From assembly GCA_963082975.1 (NCBI GenBank), contig OY720344.1, forward strand, positions 79,720,053-79,784,052: a stretch of 64,000 nucleotides of DNA, in the 5' to 3' direction. A program made the position numbers and the translations under genes. The notes below the pieces were generated by a model, which saw nothing but the letters and a program-made list of their open reading frames with translations, was not told where the DNA came from and searched no databases. Positions 1 through 15,400 of this stretch are shown piece by piece (position 1 is the stretch's first letter; every line of letters starts with the position of its first letter). Source of the DNA: Labia minor (lineage: Eukaryota; Arthropoda; Insecta; Dermaptera; Spongiphoridae).

Positions 1-304
1 ACGTATATATCATAAATGTATAAACAAATATGTGTTGTTTAATAATATTATTAATAACTCCTCAGATTATGGAATATACATGGATGGTTCTCATCAATCA
101 ATAAGTTCCATTAAAATGAATAATTTTGAAAAATATTAAGCCGTAGTAATGAATGAATAAGTCACAAGTAATGATTCAAAGTATTTCTTTTGAGCTCTTA
201 AGAATCCATGGGCCATAAAGAGATAAATAAGTATATTGAGACTTGTATTTCCATAAGCATTGGTGTATAAAAATAAAAATAAATGTTTATAAAAATTAAC
301 TCAC

Positions 305-462
305 CGTAATGATTCCAACTGGCAATTGGAGCTACTGCGATACCACAATTGAACATGCCCTGATCTTGGGCAAGGACCATGGCACTTGCAAACCCTCCAT
401 AGGACCAGCCCCAAACGGCAATCCGTTGACGATCAATGAATTTAAGATTCTCTCGAAGATAT
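305..462 (-). CDS. DPP4-like exon with catalytic serine
   Basis: 158 bp, entered in phase after CA of a split Gln codon and leaving one base (G) of a probable Asp codon. It encodes the nucleophile elbow WGWSYGGF followed by a GIAVAPIASWNHY block, equivalent to the WGWSYGG...GIAVAPVSRW region of vertebrate DPP4. Acceptor AG lies at 463-464 and donor GTGAGT begins at 304. The catalytic Ser is intact. The next exon is outside the window. Confidence 0.93.
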
Positions 463-3400
463 CTAAAAAATTGATAAATTGATTAATATTTGCAAGAATT
501 ATTCTGAAACTGTCAGAAACACAAATATATATATATATTCTAAATAAACAAAAACAAATTCACGATTTTAATGTATCTAAAGGTTACCTGAGAATTTCTC
601 AATTTTAAGAAAGTAGTTATATTTTGAATGAATAACCTAATTTTAATTATTTTTTATTTCAAGTTAAAAAATGTAGGTAAATGTGAAATAATTAACTGAT
701 TTCAAAAATAAATACAATAATAGAGAAAAAAATTTACTTACTGTATAACTGCAATTTGATCTCGAATTTCAACATCTCCAAGTCTTTGATTAATTTGATG
801 TCGTAGTAAATCACCCTGAAATCCTGAACCTCTGCCATCAATTTCAGCAACAATAAAATTTCTCCTGGAAGCCAAGTAACTGTTCCAATCAATTTTAAAT
901 CGATCCGAAACTAGCTGAGAATCGGGCTCCCCCAATCTAGAAATATATGCCAAGAATAATTACAAATATGAGTATATGATTTCGATTCGATGTATAATAC
1001 ATTCAATAATATTAATAATAAATAAATCTGAAATGATCTTATATTTAAATAAAAAAAGATGAATTTTGTTTTTTACAAAATTATTGAATAATGGACCGTA
1101 AACTCGAGTGGACGGTCAATATTTGAGAATCTTTGGTTTTTTTTAGAACCATATTGAAAATGTTTAGAAAGTCGGAAATATTTAAGAGCCTAGTCCTAAA
1201 AACGTTTTACCTTTTTTTTAGAACCAAATTGAAAAAATTTAAACAAGGTGGTTGAGAATCACTGTTGGTTCAAATTACAAATAATAATCTATTGAATAAT
1301 ACAGAGTCAATGAAGCAATTTTTTTACGTCGCACCAGGGAGCATATTTATCATGTAATAATTAAAAATTATATAATTATAATTTTTTTTCAGTTTTCATC
1401 AAATGTTTTGGATAATATTTAATTAAAAAAAGAACGAAAATGTGTAAATATTATTAATCGAATAATATGATTTTTTTACTATCTCACCAGAGATAGTATT
1501 TTGATTAAGAAAAGTGTCTGTCTGTGTCTCTCATCGCATTATTCAAAATTCGTAGTTTTCTACCACTTTTAAGAAATATAGCTCTTTCGGAGGAGGGTAA
1601 TTTCCTCTAAAGTGACCGTAAAAATAAAGATATATGTTTGATAGTTTTTCACATGATTAAAAATTGTATAAAACTGCTATACATAAAATGCTATATATAG
1701 AATTTAATTATATAGAATTTGACTTAGAAATGAAGGCAAAAGTTTTAAATTTAATATATGTTAATTAGTTAATTTAATTGAATATCAATACTATACTGTA
1801 AATTTAATTTTTTTTAATTAATTAATCCAATTCAATTATTAATTTATAATTTAATTAATTTAATTTAATTTATGTAAATATAATATATGTTAATTAATCG
1901 AATTCAAAATTTCAAGATGGTCGAGTGGAGACACTCCAGATGTTTTTATTTAAAAACACAAATGATATTTGGATTATATATTCCTTCTATGCTCAAAATT
2001 AGAAGAAAGAAGAAAAAAAAATACAATATTAACTTAACTACCAAGTGACAGAACTTTACAAGAAGAATTCAAATTGTATATTTTAATTAAATTAATTAAT
2101 TAATTTTTGGGTAAACATAGATAAGAATATGAACTAGTTTCTTTAATTATTATTACATCATTTACTAGTAAAGATTTAGTACAAATAGTTTAATACTTCA
2201 TAATTTTTAAAAAATATTTAACAAGGTATTGTACCTCGCTCCCTTTGAATCAAATTTCATAAAAATAAGTACTCCGTGATTTCATTTAATAGTGTTTATG
2301 TTTCATTTTTTAGGAATATTATGAATTATGTTGATGAGAATACATGGCCACCTTATAAAATTTATAATGCAAATAACAAATTTCAAGAGATTCAATCCTT
2401 TTTATGAAGTGGTAAAATTTGACCAGGAAAAAAGGTAAGAAAATGGTGATTCAATCTAATGTAAATTCAATAATTATAATATATTATGATATAATGAATA
2501 GAGTTAAAAGTTAAGTAGTTTAATAAATAATCATATTATTTCCAAAATAGGTAGAACTTCTTATCAAATTCTAATTGAATTAGAAATAGTCTTGTTTTAA
2601 AAATTCATAGTTACATATGAAAACATAGAGAATAGATATATTAAAGATATATTATATGTTTTTACCGACCGACGATAGTAAGGGAGGTATTGTTTTCACA
2701 CCAAATTTCACATGTGGAGATTTTTACATATCTCCACGAATCATGCATTTTCTTAACAGAATAAGTTGACCTGTGGCCAGGTCCGAACCGACCGACGTTT
2801 TGAAGTAAATTAATTTTCAGCTACAGAAACAATTTCAAATAATTTTAATATATCTATAAATGTAATAAAAAACAGATATGAATATAACATAAATATTTTT
2901 AATTTTATTTTATTTATAATATATATGTAAGACCAGGCTGTGACGTCATGAATGGCTGGATGACGTCATATAATTTTAAATCAAGAAAAAACTAATAAAT
3001 ATGATTTTCCAGAGGATAAAACCAATACAAAGTGTACGATTCGTGGTGATATATAAAAAAATCTCCTCATGTGAAATTTGGTGTGAAAATAACCCTTCCC
3101 TTCCTATCGTCGATCGCTAATACTACCACTTCCGGTTTCCGGATATACACCAAAAGTTGATCAATTCATCCCACTGATACATTAAGTAAATATACCAAAT
3201 TTCATCAAAATCGGTTGAGCCGTTCAGGCTGTACACATCTATACGGACGGACGGACGGACAGACATCATGCTAAAAATACTTTTTTCTGTTTAGAAAATG
3301 CATGATTCGTGGAGATATGTAAAAATCTCCACATGTGAAATTTGGTGTGAAAACAATACCTCCCTTACTATCGTCGGTCGGTAAAAAAGTATTTTTAGCA

Positions 3401-6400
3401 TGATGTCTGTCCGTCCGTATAGATGTGTACAGCCTGAACGGCTCAACCGATTTTGATGAAATTTGGTATATTTACTTAATGTATCAGTGGGATGAATTGA
3501 TCAACTTTTGGTGTATATCCGGAAACCGGAAGTGGTAGTATTAGCGATCGACGATAGGAAGGGAAGGGTTATTTTCACACCAAATTTTACATGAGGAGAT
3601 TTTTTTACATATCACCACGAATGTATTGGTTTTATCCTCGGGAAAAATCATCTTCCTTATGTTTTTCTTAATTTAAAATTATATGACGTCATCCAGCCAT
3701 TCATGACGTCACAGCCTCCTTATTATGATCACGGGCAACGCCGGCTACTTCAGCTATATATTATATATAAAATAAAATTAAAAATATTTATGTTCTATCC
3801 ATATCTGTTTTTTATTACATTAATAGATATATTAAAATTATTTGAAATTGTTTCTGTAGCTGGAAATTAATTTATTTCAAACCGTCGGTCAGTTCGGAAC
3901 TGGCCACAGGTCAACTTATTTAAATCTATTATAGACATCAAATTACCATTTATTTTTAGTATATGGTTCTAGTAATGATTATGGCAGGTTAATTATATTT
4001 AAGTTTAATTGTATCGTAAATAATAAAATAAATAGAATAAAAAAGTTTTGGATTTAAATCATGAAGTATAAATTAAAAATAAAATAGAAAAGAATATATT
4101 ACACGTGTAGGACGAGCGGGAAGGCAAAATCCTCCTCATGGTGGCGGAAGCCGGGCGGCAGGAGGAGGCGAACCCGGGCCTGGAAATCACCGGGCAACTT
4201 GACCTGGAAGGTGAGCGCCTGGGGTAGCGCAAGACGCGAGAGCGTCTGGCGCATGCGACCCCCGGCACCATCCACCGTCCCCGTTTCCGACAATGCCGTG
4301 GCGGGGACGGCCAGGTCGAGAAGATGGGCGCGCGGCGGAGCCGGACCCAGACACTCCAGCACGGCCCAACGGTGTTGCACACCCTCGGCCTGTGCCACCT
4401 GAGCCGGCGCCGCCGGTGACAACCAGGCCCAGCTATATGTGCACTGCTCACTAGCACACCCGGTACCGTTGCTCAGTGCACTCGTGATGTTTACAGAGCT
4501 AAAATCAACAAGATAGATACACTCTAATTAAATCCTTCATTTCATTTAATTAATACTATACCTAAACATTTTAAGTTTTACATACTTAAATAATATATCC
4601 TAGATATATTAGATTTTCTCTTCATGAAATTATTTAATATCTTAAAATTTATATTATATATATTTTTGTTAAAAAAAGTCAACAAATTTCATTTAATCAA
4701 ACAATACGATTGCATATTGTCTTATTCGTAAATTTCAATCGTTTGTCTTAAGCTACAAAAATTATTTCTTCCCTATTTTTTAATTATGGTATTCTTATTG
4801 CTGATAAGGAGGGCAATAATAATTAAATAATAATTTAATTAATTATTTCAAATCCTACTTTTTCCAATTCAGTAACAAGTAAATAGATATATTTATAAAG
4901 TAGAACATTTTATTATTGCCCTAACAGAGGGCAAATGTAAAATAATATAATAGGAGAGAGAGATCCTATAAATAGGAAAATAATATAAATATAAAAAAAT
5001 TGTATAAAATGTTTTTCCAATGGACTAAAAATAATAAAATAATTTTTCGGTAATTATAATTTTTTTTGTTTATATATTTTAATATAAAGACTATTTTTAT
5101 GTGATATCAGGTTTAATTTTAATGTGAAATATATATAACATCCTATTTTTTACTTTAATAAAAATTATTATTTCTCATTTACTTAAATACTTAAATATAT
5201 CAAATTTGTAGCTGTTCAGTTAATTTCTAAAAAATAAAAATATAAAGTAATTATATTTTCTAAAAGATACAAAGTGAAAATTCACAAATATTTTTTTTTC
5301 TTTACCAATTGCAAGTGAGGCACTCGATGGTTGTTTGATCACCAATGGGATCGTGGACCCGATAGAGATGCCGTTGGCCTGGACGATTTTCCCCTGTCCC
5401 GATTAAGTATCTGTCGAAGTAAAAATATATTAAAAAAAGACTAAAAATTAAATTAAAACGATAAAAGTCAAATTAAAAACAGCACCTTTGCACCTACAAG
5501 CAACTTTCCTTTCATTTATTGAAAGAGAAACAAAATGGCGAGATATAAAATAAAAATAAAAAAAATAAGATAAAAGCTTTTTGAGAATTAACAAAATAAA
5601 TAAATAAATATTTATAAACGACTAAATCTTTTGGAATGATCAAAATTATATTAATTAGTAAAGATCTAATAATAAATCTTATCTTATTATGCTAGCTAAA
5701 ATTGTATATATCTATCTATCTATATATCATGGTTCTCAAAAACCGCTCTAACGATTTTTTTCAAATTCACACTAGATATAGTATTTATAAAGAAAAATTA
5801 AGTTTTATTGATGATATCTCTTGAAACATTCAGCTTCATTATTAATTTCTTAATTGAAAATTATATATGGAAAACGTCAAAATTGGCCTCCATTTTTATT
5901 TGTATTAATATTTTTTTTTATTTAAAATATTTTAAAATTTATTATTTAATTTCGAAATAAAATTAAAAATATTTATTTTTAATAAAATATATATAGATAT
6001 TTATTAATCTCTCTCAAAAAAAAAAAAATAAAATAAAAAACATCAAATCTGCCTGCTAAGACAGTAAAAAAATGACAATTTTTTATCTAAATACATATAG
6101 TCCAGCGGTTGGACTGATGTTTTAACTATTGGATTTCGTCGGTTCGAAACTCTCCGGGTGAATCGTTATTTAAAAATGAAAATAATGAATTTGTTATTTT
6201 TTTTCTTTTTATCTATTGTTTACATTTTAATAAATTACTATTTTATATTTATTTATTCATTGTTCTTTTATTAAATTTAATATTTATTAATATTATTTAT
6301 TATTAATTTATATATTGATGACATCACAAATGACATTTATATTGAAATTTGACTCCCGCCTTTTTTTAAAGAATATTGTATTAATATTTTTTTTATATTT

Positions 6401-9400
6401 AAAATATTTTAAAATTTTTTATTTAATTTCGAAATAAAATTAAAAATATATATTTTAATAATATTTTATAATTATAAATTACGATATATATTTATCAATA
6501 ATAATGAATTTTTTTTTTTAACTACAGAGCCGAGGCTCGGGGTCCCGGTATGATCTTAATATATTGTGAGAATTAGATAAATAATGTAGAGAGAAAAAAA
6601 TATTTAAAAATAGATATTTATTTAAATGAAATAAAATTATTTAATTTACAGAATGAAAATGTCTATAATAATGTCTAAACATTTTTTCTTTATAATTTTA
6701 CATTATAATAATACTAATTACAGTAGTTATAATATATGGGGAATTTTCAACTTTGACTGCCGATTTGACCATGTTCCCAAACGAATTTTAAAAAAACCAA
6801 GACCACTTTACATTTACACATTTTAAGCTCTAATCGAATCCAAAATCAAAATTTAAAAAATCGAAAAACAAACTCACAGATATATAGATTTTATAAATGA
6901 ACATTTATACAATTTATTTTAATTAATTTGAAACATTTTAGGAAACAAATTTTTAATGGGTCATTTTTAGAAATCCCATTTAACAATTATAATAAATAAT
7001 TAAAAAATTGTAAAATTTTTAAAGTATATAAAAATAAATTGTATAAATTGGTTAAAGGGTCGAGTGATAGTTCGGTGTCCCAGGTATATATTTTATATTA
7101 ACACGCCTACTTTTCTGTATAATAAAGATATAAAGAATCATATTTTAATTTTTATATAACCAAGAAATCATTTTTTCACTTAAAATATAGTTGTAAAGCC
7201 CAAATCTCCGATCCATATAACATCATCGACTGGGCCGCTACCAAAAGGAGTCTTCTCTTGCTCTGACTAGGGCCACCGGTATTTGCCATTAGTCTCGAAA
7301 AAATAATATTAAATTTTATATAAATTTATAAATTAGAATATTTGAATTTGTTTAAATTTTAACACATGTAATCAATCATATGCATAAAGAATAGAAAATT
7401 TTGAAAATCAACTTGGTATTAAATTCAGAAAAAAAAAATACTCATATATAGAATATATAGACTAATCGAATATAATTGAAACTCTTTCTCTCCCTCTATT
7501 TTAAATTTGAAAAAACGGAGTGTTAAGAAATTAAGATTCCTTATACAACATGGATGGTTAAATGAATTGGGCTCCCTACCTCCCTGAGAAATTCACATTA
7601 AAAATGTTTATAATATTTTAGTTTATTAAATCAAACTATTATTTTTTTATTTCAATATTTTTAATGTTAATACAATAATTTTTATTTTATAATCTATAAA
7701 ATAATTTAATTATTTTTAAAAACAACGGTCTTCAATTTTTTTTAACTTAAGTACCGAGCCGAGGCTCGGGGTCCCGGTACTACATAATATAATACATTAT
7801 TTAAAATTATTATATTATCTTTTTCTAAATATATATTTTCATTGGAAGAAAAGGATAAAATTAAAATAATTAATATAATTTGAAATACAGATTGGTTCCG
7901 CATGGAACCTAAATTCAAATTAATTTGAATTACCGCCCTCCGACTATGTTTATATATTAATTAAATTAAGTAATTATAAATGTTAGTGTTAAGTAATTAT
8001 GGAATTTATACCTAGAATTTTAAGTTAATTTCATCTATAATTTTAAATATTTATTTTTATTGTAATAAATTAATATGACCATTAAGTTTGACCACCTCCC
8101 TCCCTTACCACCCCTAATGAGTGACATTCCCCACCCTTATTATCTCCATAAAAAAGCGGACCGAGCGCTCTGAAGAGCCCTTGTTGTTGTTCTGCCTGCC
8201 TTGTGTTCTTTGTCTACCCTCCGACGCCTTGCTCGGCCAGTTTCACTGGCATTTGGTCCGTTCAAATTTACAACTTGCAATTTGGGATCGTCGACACTGC
8301 TACGGAGACTTCAGCTGCCGGCCCTGTGCTCCCGAGTTCCTGATGGGAACCATTTCTGCCACGTTGGATCCGTGGGGTCCATTGATATCTGGATCAATTG
8401 GCAATAAATCTGCAGCAAGGCGATCATCCAAGACACGAGAGACGGCGAATTCCCTTTCCCAAATCCCGTGGTCAAAAAACAGGTAAGTTTACTTATATCC
8501 TAGCCTTTGAATTATATTAAATTTTAGATTTAAGTTGCTATATATATTTAGGTGATCCTAAATATAATTAATCTTTTATTATTATGCTAAATTGATTTTA
8601 ATTAAAATATTGTAAAATTTGATTACAGTTTTTATTTAGCGATCTTTTATCCATCCCGAATCTTTAATATCTTAAAAAGACCTTCATATACAGTCCACCC
8701 AATTTTCAAGGAACAATAGAAGTGAAGAGGTATCTATCGTATTTTTATTAATCCCTCTTTTTAGCCCTTCGAGCAAAATTAATAGATATTAAGGATTCAT
8801 CCCATTCGATTTTTCAGGAACAAAAGTTTTCTTTATTTATTTAGGCCTTACAAGCCGTTGTAGATGTATCAAGTGGATGTATCAAGATAATTAAGAAAAA
8901 TGCTTTTTTTCTTTTTAAAAATTGTTGGTAATTGTTAATTATTCAAGGGGAAGAGATGTTAAGAGAATAATAGTAATATTCTCCTAACAATGACGGATAA
9001 TTGGGGGCAAATTCTACTGAAGTAGTGAGATATCATAACAAGTACTTAATTTTATTATTTTGAATGATTATGTTCTAATTGTAAAAAAAATCAATTTAAA
9101 AATTTAAGTCATTATAAATTTCTTCTTAATACATAATAATTATTTTTATTTACATAAAAATAAATTATAATAAAATTTTAAAAAATATTGATAATTATTC
9201 TCTTTTTAAAATAATATATACCATATTAAAATGGTCTTAAATTCATTTTGATTTAAATAAATCAAGTAATTTTATATATAATATATATAAAAGTTCATTT
9301 AAATATATAACAATATTTATACCAATATAAATTTAATTTTAATAAATTAATGAATTACAAATAAATATATTCTTTTTAATATACTAATATTAATATATTA

Positions 9401-12400
9401 ATATATATATAATAATTAATATATAAATTAACTATATTAATGTATATATAATATTTAATAGTTTCAATATTCTTGATTATTTGTATTTATAAAACATAAT
9501 TAAGATTTAGTCGCTTTATTTTTATAAAAAAAAATCTTATATAAATCAAATGAAAAAGAATTAGAAGAGATGAAAATTGATTGAGAAAAAACGTAAAAGA
9601 TAGTGAAAGATAGAGAAAGAAAGGACAGATCTCACCATGAAGGGCATGTTGCTTTTTTCTACCTTGAGAAAATAAAATTATAAATTAGAATAGTTTAATT
9701 TAGTATTATAGATAAATATAACTCACGAATTTGTACTAAATTATTTTATAAATATATTTACACAAAAAAAAAATTTATAAATAATAAAATTTGAAAAATT
9801 AATTAATTAAAAATTAGTATTCAATTTTTAATCTAATTAATGTATCAAGCTTTTTTCTAATATTTACATATTCATTTTACAAATATATATATAATAATTA
9901 TATTTTATGTATATTAACGGAATAAATTAAATGAAGAATTCAATTTATTCTAATAATTAAAAGGTTAATCTCTCAGAACTAGTTAAAACATTTTAATATG
10001 TTAATTAAAATATAATTAAACTTAAATTAGAAAACTTAATAAGAATAATGTTTAAATTAAACTTAAATTAGTTTCCAGATTATGTTTATTGATATATTTG
10101 CTTTCTGCGCATATCGGTTGTTACACCAGAGTTTAGAAGAAGAAAATTTAAAAAGAATGCTACCAAATGCGCATAAAACAAATATTTCAATAAACATGCA
10201 ACTTTTCCCTAGTGTTTATTTAAAGAATTATCTTTCAAGTTTTATATTTTAAAGTTCAATTTTACTTTAATTAAAATTAATTGTTTCAGATATTTGTTTT
10301 TTTTTAATTATTTTTTTTATTATGACACTAAATAGAGGTTTTTTTAATTTCAATGATATAACATGATAATAGTTAATTTACAAAATTAAATATGTATTAA
10401 TTTTATTTAAATAAGTTACAATTTTAATAATAATGACATTTTTAAATAATAATCATTAAATTCCGTTTCTCTTATAGTTTTCGACGAAAAGGCAATACTC
10501 TATATTTTAAAATGAACATTATGTATATATTAAAAATATATTGTGATTTATGAATTATATATATGATTTTTTATACATATTTATTTCTTAACAATTTAAA
10601 AATTACTGGAATTAACATTTAATTATAATTAATCTTTTTATTTTGAATGCATATTTAAAAAGAGTGATTGCCCTAAAAAACTTACATGGCTCGAAGTTCG
10701 GAGTCCCAGGCGAGAAGGTTTGTTACTTCCCATTCACCCTGGGTTAATTCGGTTGTAATAAGTCCAGTGCTTGTTTGTACTAGACAGGCGTGTCGATAAG
10801 GGCCCGTCGTCCCAGAACCAGGGACTGATGTGACGAGTACGAACCACTGGTTGTCAGAAGAGAAGAGTGGACCGAGGGCACGATCTTTGCCGGGCATTGG
10901 AATCCACCATTTCGATCTTTCTGTATATGTCTAAAAATGGGGAAAATAAAAAAAAATTATTAAACCATTTACAGATTATTTTATTAATAGAGTGAATTGT
11001 ATTATTATTATATTATAATTATTATTATATGGAGCTTGAGTCACAATTTGTGTGGTAAGGAAATCAACCATCAATTATATACGAGATTAATTTTATTTTT
11101 AACCAAGCTACCTCTTCAGGGAGAATTTAATCTTCTATGACAAGAGGCCAGAAAAACGGTTAATCACGTGACTGATTATATTGTGTCAGATTTAGTTTCC
11201 CTTCTCTTTTTCACTTTGATAAAGAGAATTTATTTTATACTACAATGGAAAAACTATTTATTGGCAATCGATTAACTAAATAACAAACAAATAAATAAAT
11301 AATTTAACAGAATATAGGTACAACAGCAGCCTGGGTCTGGTTTACTGATCAAGGAAATCAAGATTAAGGTTGAGAGGATAATAAGACACCTCTACCACGC
11401 TTAGGCGAGAACAAACTTAATAGACGCTGTCTTTTCATAGGGTGTTCAAAAGCAAGAGGTAACTTTAATATTTCAACTCAAATATTGGACTGTAAAGAGC
11501 AGCGGTTGCCAAAGTGGTGGTCCGCGAGAAAATTTCGCTGGTTCGCAGAAAAATGTGGAATATAGTTACTCATCATGTTAAGTTATGTTTAAAGATGCAT
11601 TAAAACATGATTCAATTCATAACAATACGTGATAAGTTATAAAACCTCAATGTTTATGTGTTCTTTAATCACAATTTTTATTTATAAATATATTTAACAC
11701 TTAAAAAATCCTATTAGTGGTCCGCGGGATTTAAATTATGAATTAACTGGTCGGTGAGGTCAAAAAGTTTGGCGACCGCTGGTAAAGTGAATGAGAGGAG
11801 GAGGGATATAATTATTAAAAACTTTGTAATTGTTTTAATTAATTTAAGGATTCATTAATTTATTTAATATATATAATATTATTAATATATAAGTATATAT
11901 AAGGTATAATAAAAGGTTTCATTGGGTAATGTTTGTTAACATGAAAATTAATAAATATGTATATTGAAATAAATTTAAGACTTAAATGTATCAATATTAA
12001 TTATTTATAATTATTTATAAATTTTTCCTAAAAAATATGCTGTGTGGTGTATTTTAACAAAAAATCCAAATCATAAATATATTATTGAAGGTAATATTTC
12101 TTTATTCCAATCATTTTGAATAAATAAATGAATAAGAATGTTTGTTCCCTATTCAAACTAGATTGACTGGATCGATAGAATGGAAGCGTTTCATTCCATT
12201 TGTCGATTAGTTATTCATTTTTGAAAGGATCGATCACTCAAAGAATCACCAAAAGAGATCAATGTACAACGTTTATCTTCACATTAAAAAAATAAATCGC
12301 TGCGTGAACATGCATATCAATACCTATATTAACTATAAAATATTTTTATATTTCTTACATCTTTGCATTGCCAGTCGGGTGATTTGCAGATGGATACAAC

Positions 12401-15400
12401 AGAAATATTCTGAGATCGGTTCATCCATGTAAGCGCAACACTCGAAGTTGTTAGCCATTGGGCAGATGTCAGATAATGATCTCTGAAAAATGAAATATTA
12501 ATTAAATTTTAGATTATTAAATTCTAATTTTTAAATCATAGTTTTTTTATTTTATAATTATTATAAATACTTTTTTATTTTTTGTAGAAAGTTTTAAATT
12601 TTATTATTCTAGTTCATTATGATTATGAAGAATATACCCCACAAATGTAATATATTATGTTATTTCAAGAGGGTCGTATATATTTGAATATAAAAGGTCA
12701 GCAGATATGGTTTGGGAAAATAAAATTTATATATATATATATAATGTTTATGAAATAGTTACTTAAATAAAATTTAAATTATATTTTTTATAAATAATAG
12801 CAAAATAAAACTGAAAAATGTAATAATATATTACAAAACTTGTTGTTTATACTTTTCCAATGGAATTAGACCATTAACAGTTATAACTATAAAAAATAAA
12901 TAATCTTCAATATTTATTGATAAGACATTACTTAATTCTAAGGTGTATTTTTTAATTGATAGAAAAATATAAATAAAATAAGAATAATATAAATATAATA
13001 TAGATAGGGTGATTTATAAGTTAAGTTTATTTCATTGATAAACTAGGACAGTAGTGGTTCGAGAAAGAGTTGATTATTATTATTAACAAATTTAAAATAA
13101 AAATATTTTATATATATAAGAGACAAAGTAAAACTTAAGTAAAAAAATTAGATAAAGATAATAATAAATTAGATGAAAATAATATTTAATGAAAAATTCA
13201 CTGTCGAAATTGAGCCATCAGCTTTATCGTAAACTTACCCGGGATGTTCCCCAAGTATTGCCTCACTTGGTTTCAATTCACTAAGTGAAATCTTCTCTGG
13301 TGTAGAAATGTTGGCCACCCACATTTGTACAGCTGGGTTATTGGTACCCGCCTAAAAAAAATAATCACAATTAAAATAAAAAAAAAATAAAAAAAAATTT
13401 CATAAAATGTTAAAGGAAAAATTATAAAAGCTAAAAAATAGAAATTAATTATATAAGTATAGTAGCTGCACAGAGAGCGCCTTCGGCGATCTTCACACTT
13501 ACATGGGGGCATTGCCCTCTGTACCCCCGAGTGATACATAGTTTTTGGTTGAGAGACTGTATGTAAAAGGTTTTCATCCATTTGGTTTCAATCAATATTT
13601 TACATAACACATTCATTTTTTCTTTCTTATTTAAAATATATTTTAATTTAATCAGTAAATTTATTATATATTATTATTGTATGTTATACTTGGGTCACCG
13701 AGCTCTCGCTCGATCCTTTAAAAAATATTGATATATAATTCTTTAATTATTTATAACAATTATTAAATGTTACATCATTGCATCAATCTGATTAAAATGA
13801 ATGGAACTGGGATCCTCATTAATAATACCTGGTTCAGCGAGCCACCACTTGGTCAATAAAAAAATGATTCTTTATTATCAGGTTTGGCTGGTAATATAAT
13901 ACCTGATTCACCGACTCGTCATTCAAATAATTTAAAAGAACATAAATTAAAAAAAAAATAGTCATAAAATATACACCCCTTAAACGTACGTATTAATGCA
14001 CTGGAAGACAGAAAAGAATGGCCTTAAAAAAATATTTATTTATTTAGAGATTAAACTGACATTATAGCTATTCTGTTTTTATGCTTTCCTTTGGTCATAC
14101 CTGGTACATTATTAGATCATACATAGTTTACCGAGCCGCCGCTCGATCATTAAAAAAATGATTCCTAATTATCGAATTTTTTTGGCTGGTAAAACTAATA
14201 ACTAGTTCACCGAATCACGGTTCCAATAATTTAAAAGAACTTAAATGACTAATAAAACATATACTCTTTAAACGTATGTATTAATGCACTGAAAGACAGA
14301 AAAGTAGACCTGTTGATATAAAATATATATATTTTCGTAAATTTGATTTAGTGATATGTATTTATAGATAAAAAGGTTTTTCTCTGCACATTGCTATGAA
14401 TTTAAAATTTTTGCATATCTTAGTGTTTCATGACCTCTAGAATCCAAGAGTGACTTTAGAATTTTTTATGACTGTCTGTCTGGATATTTTGACATTATAG
14501 AGTCAAAATTGACTGATTTTAGCTAGATAGATATAACATACAATAATAATATATAATTAATTTACTGATAAATTTAAAATATATTTTAAATAAGAACACA
14601 AAAAGAAATAAATGTTTTATGTAATATATTGATTGTAACAAAATGGATGAAAACATTTACAGACTTTCAATCAAATACTATTTATCACCTCGGAGGAATA
14701 GGGGACAGAGCCCCTTCTAGGTGTGAATGCGGTCTGAGAAGCTAGTTATTAATATAAGAGCAACTTCGGGTTATTAAATGGTGAGAAGTGTTGAGAATTA
14801 GTGAGATATATTCTAGAAAAAGGTTAGGATTAGTGCAAGGATTTTATAGTTCCTGTAATAAACCACTAAACTGATATATACACTTAATTTTTTATTATAT
14901 ATTTAGAGGGAGAAAGATTTTATATAGTAATTATTCTTTTGGGTTTATAACATAATAAAAATATTTTTTTTTATTTCGTTGAATGGTTTAACAAAAAACA
15001 ACAGATCGGTAATTTATAAACTTGACCTTTTTAAATAAGCTGATAAGCTCGTCAATCAAATATCCTTTAAACTGTCTAAACTTTAAACTATACATTAATA
15101 ATTTTTATTTCTTTTTCATTAAAATTTATAAATATGAAGAACACATATCAAATTTTTAGCAAATTTTCAATTTTTATTATATTCTTTTAAATTATTACTC
15201 AAACAAATACTGTTGAATTTTTAAAAAGTAATCAAAAATTTAATAGGGAATTTATAAGTGAAAGCGGAAAAATTATAAACAAATTTTTTTGAAAAAATTA
15301 CACTTTCTAATATCAAGACTGAAGAGTAAATTAAATTGTTAACATCTTTTTTTACCTTTGGACATGATAGATTTTATACTTTAGGAATAAACTTATACAT

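Noticed and set aside
4059-4457. Several long ORFs on both strands over the GC-rich block
   Set aside because: GC-rich sequence gives chance open frames; only the minus frame 4498-4103 continues the peptidase with correct splice phases.
8121-8486. 121-codon plus-strand ORF
   Set aside because: It lies in the transcribed part of a solo LTR; the same position in the other LTRs gives different proteins.
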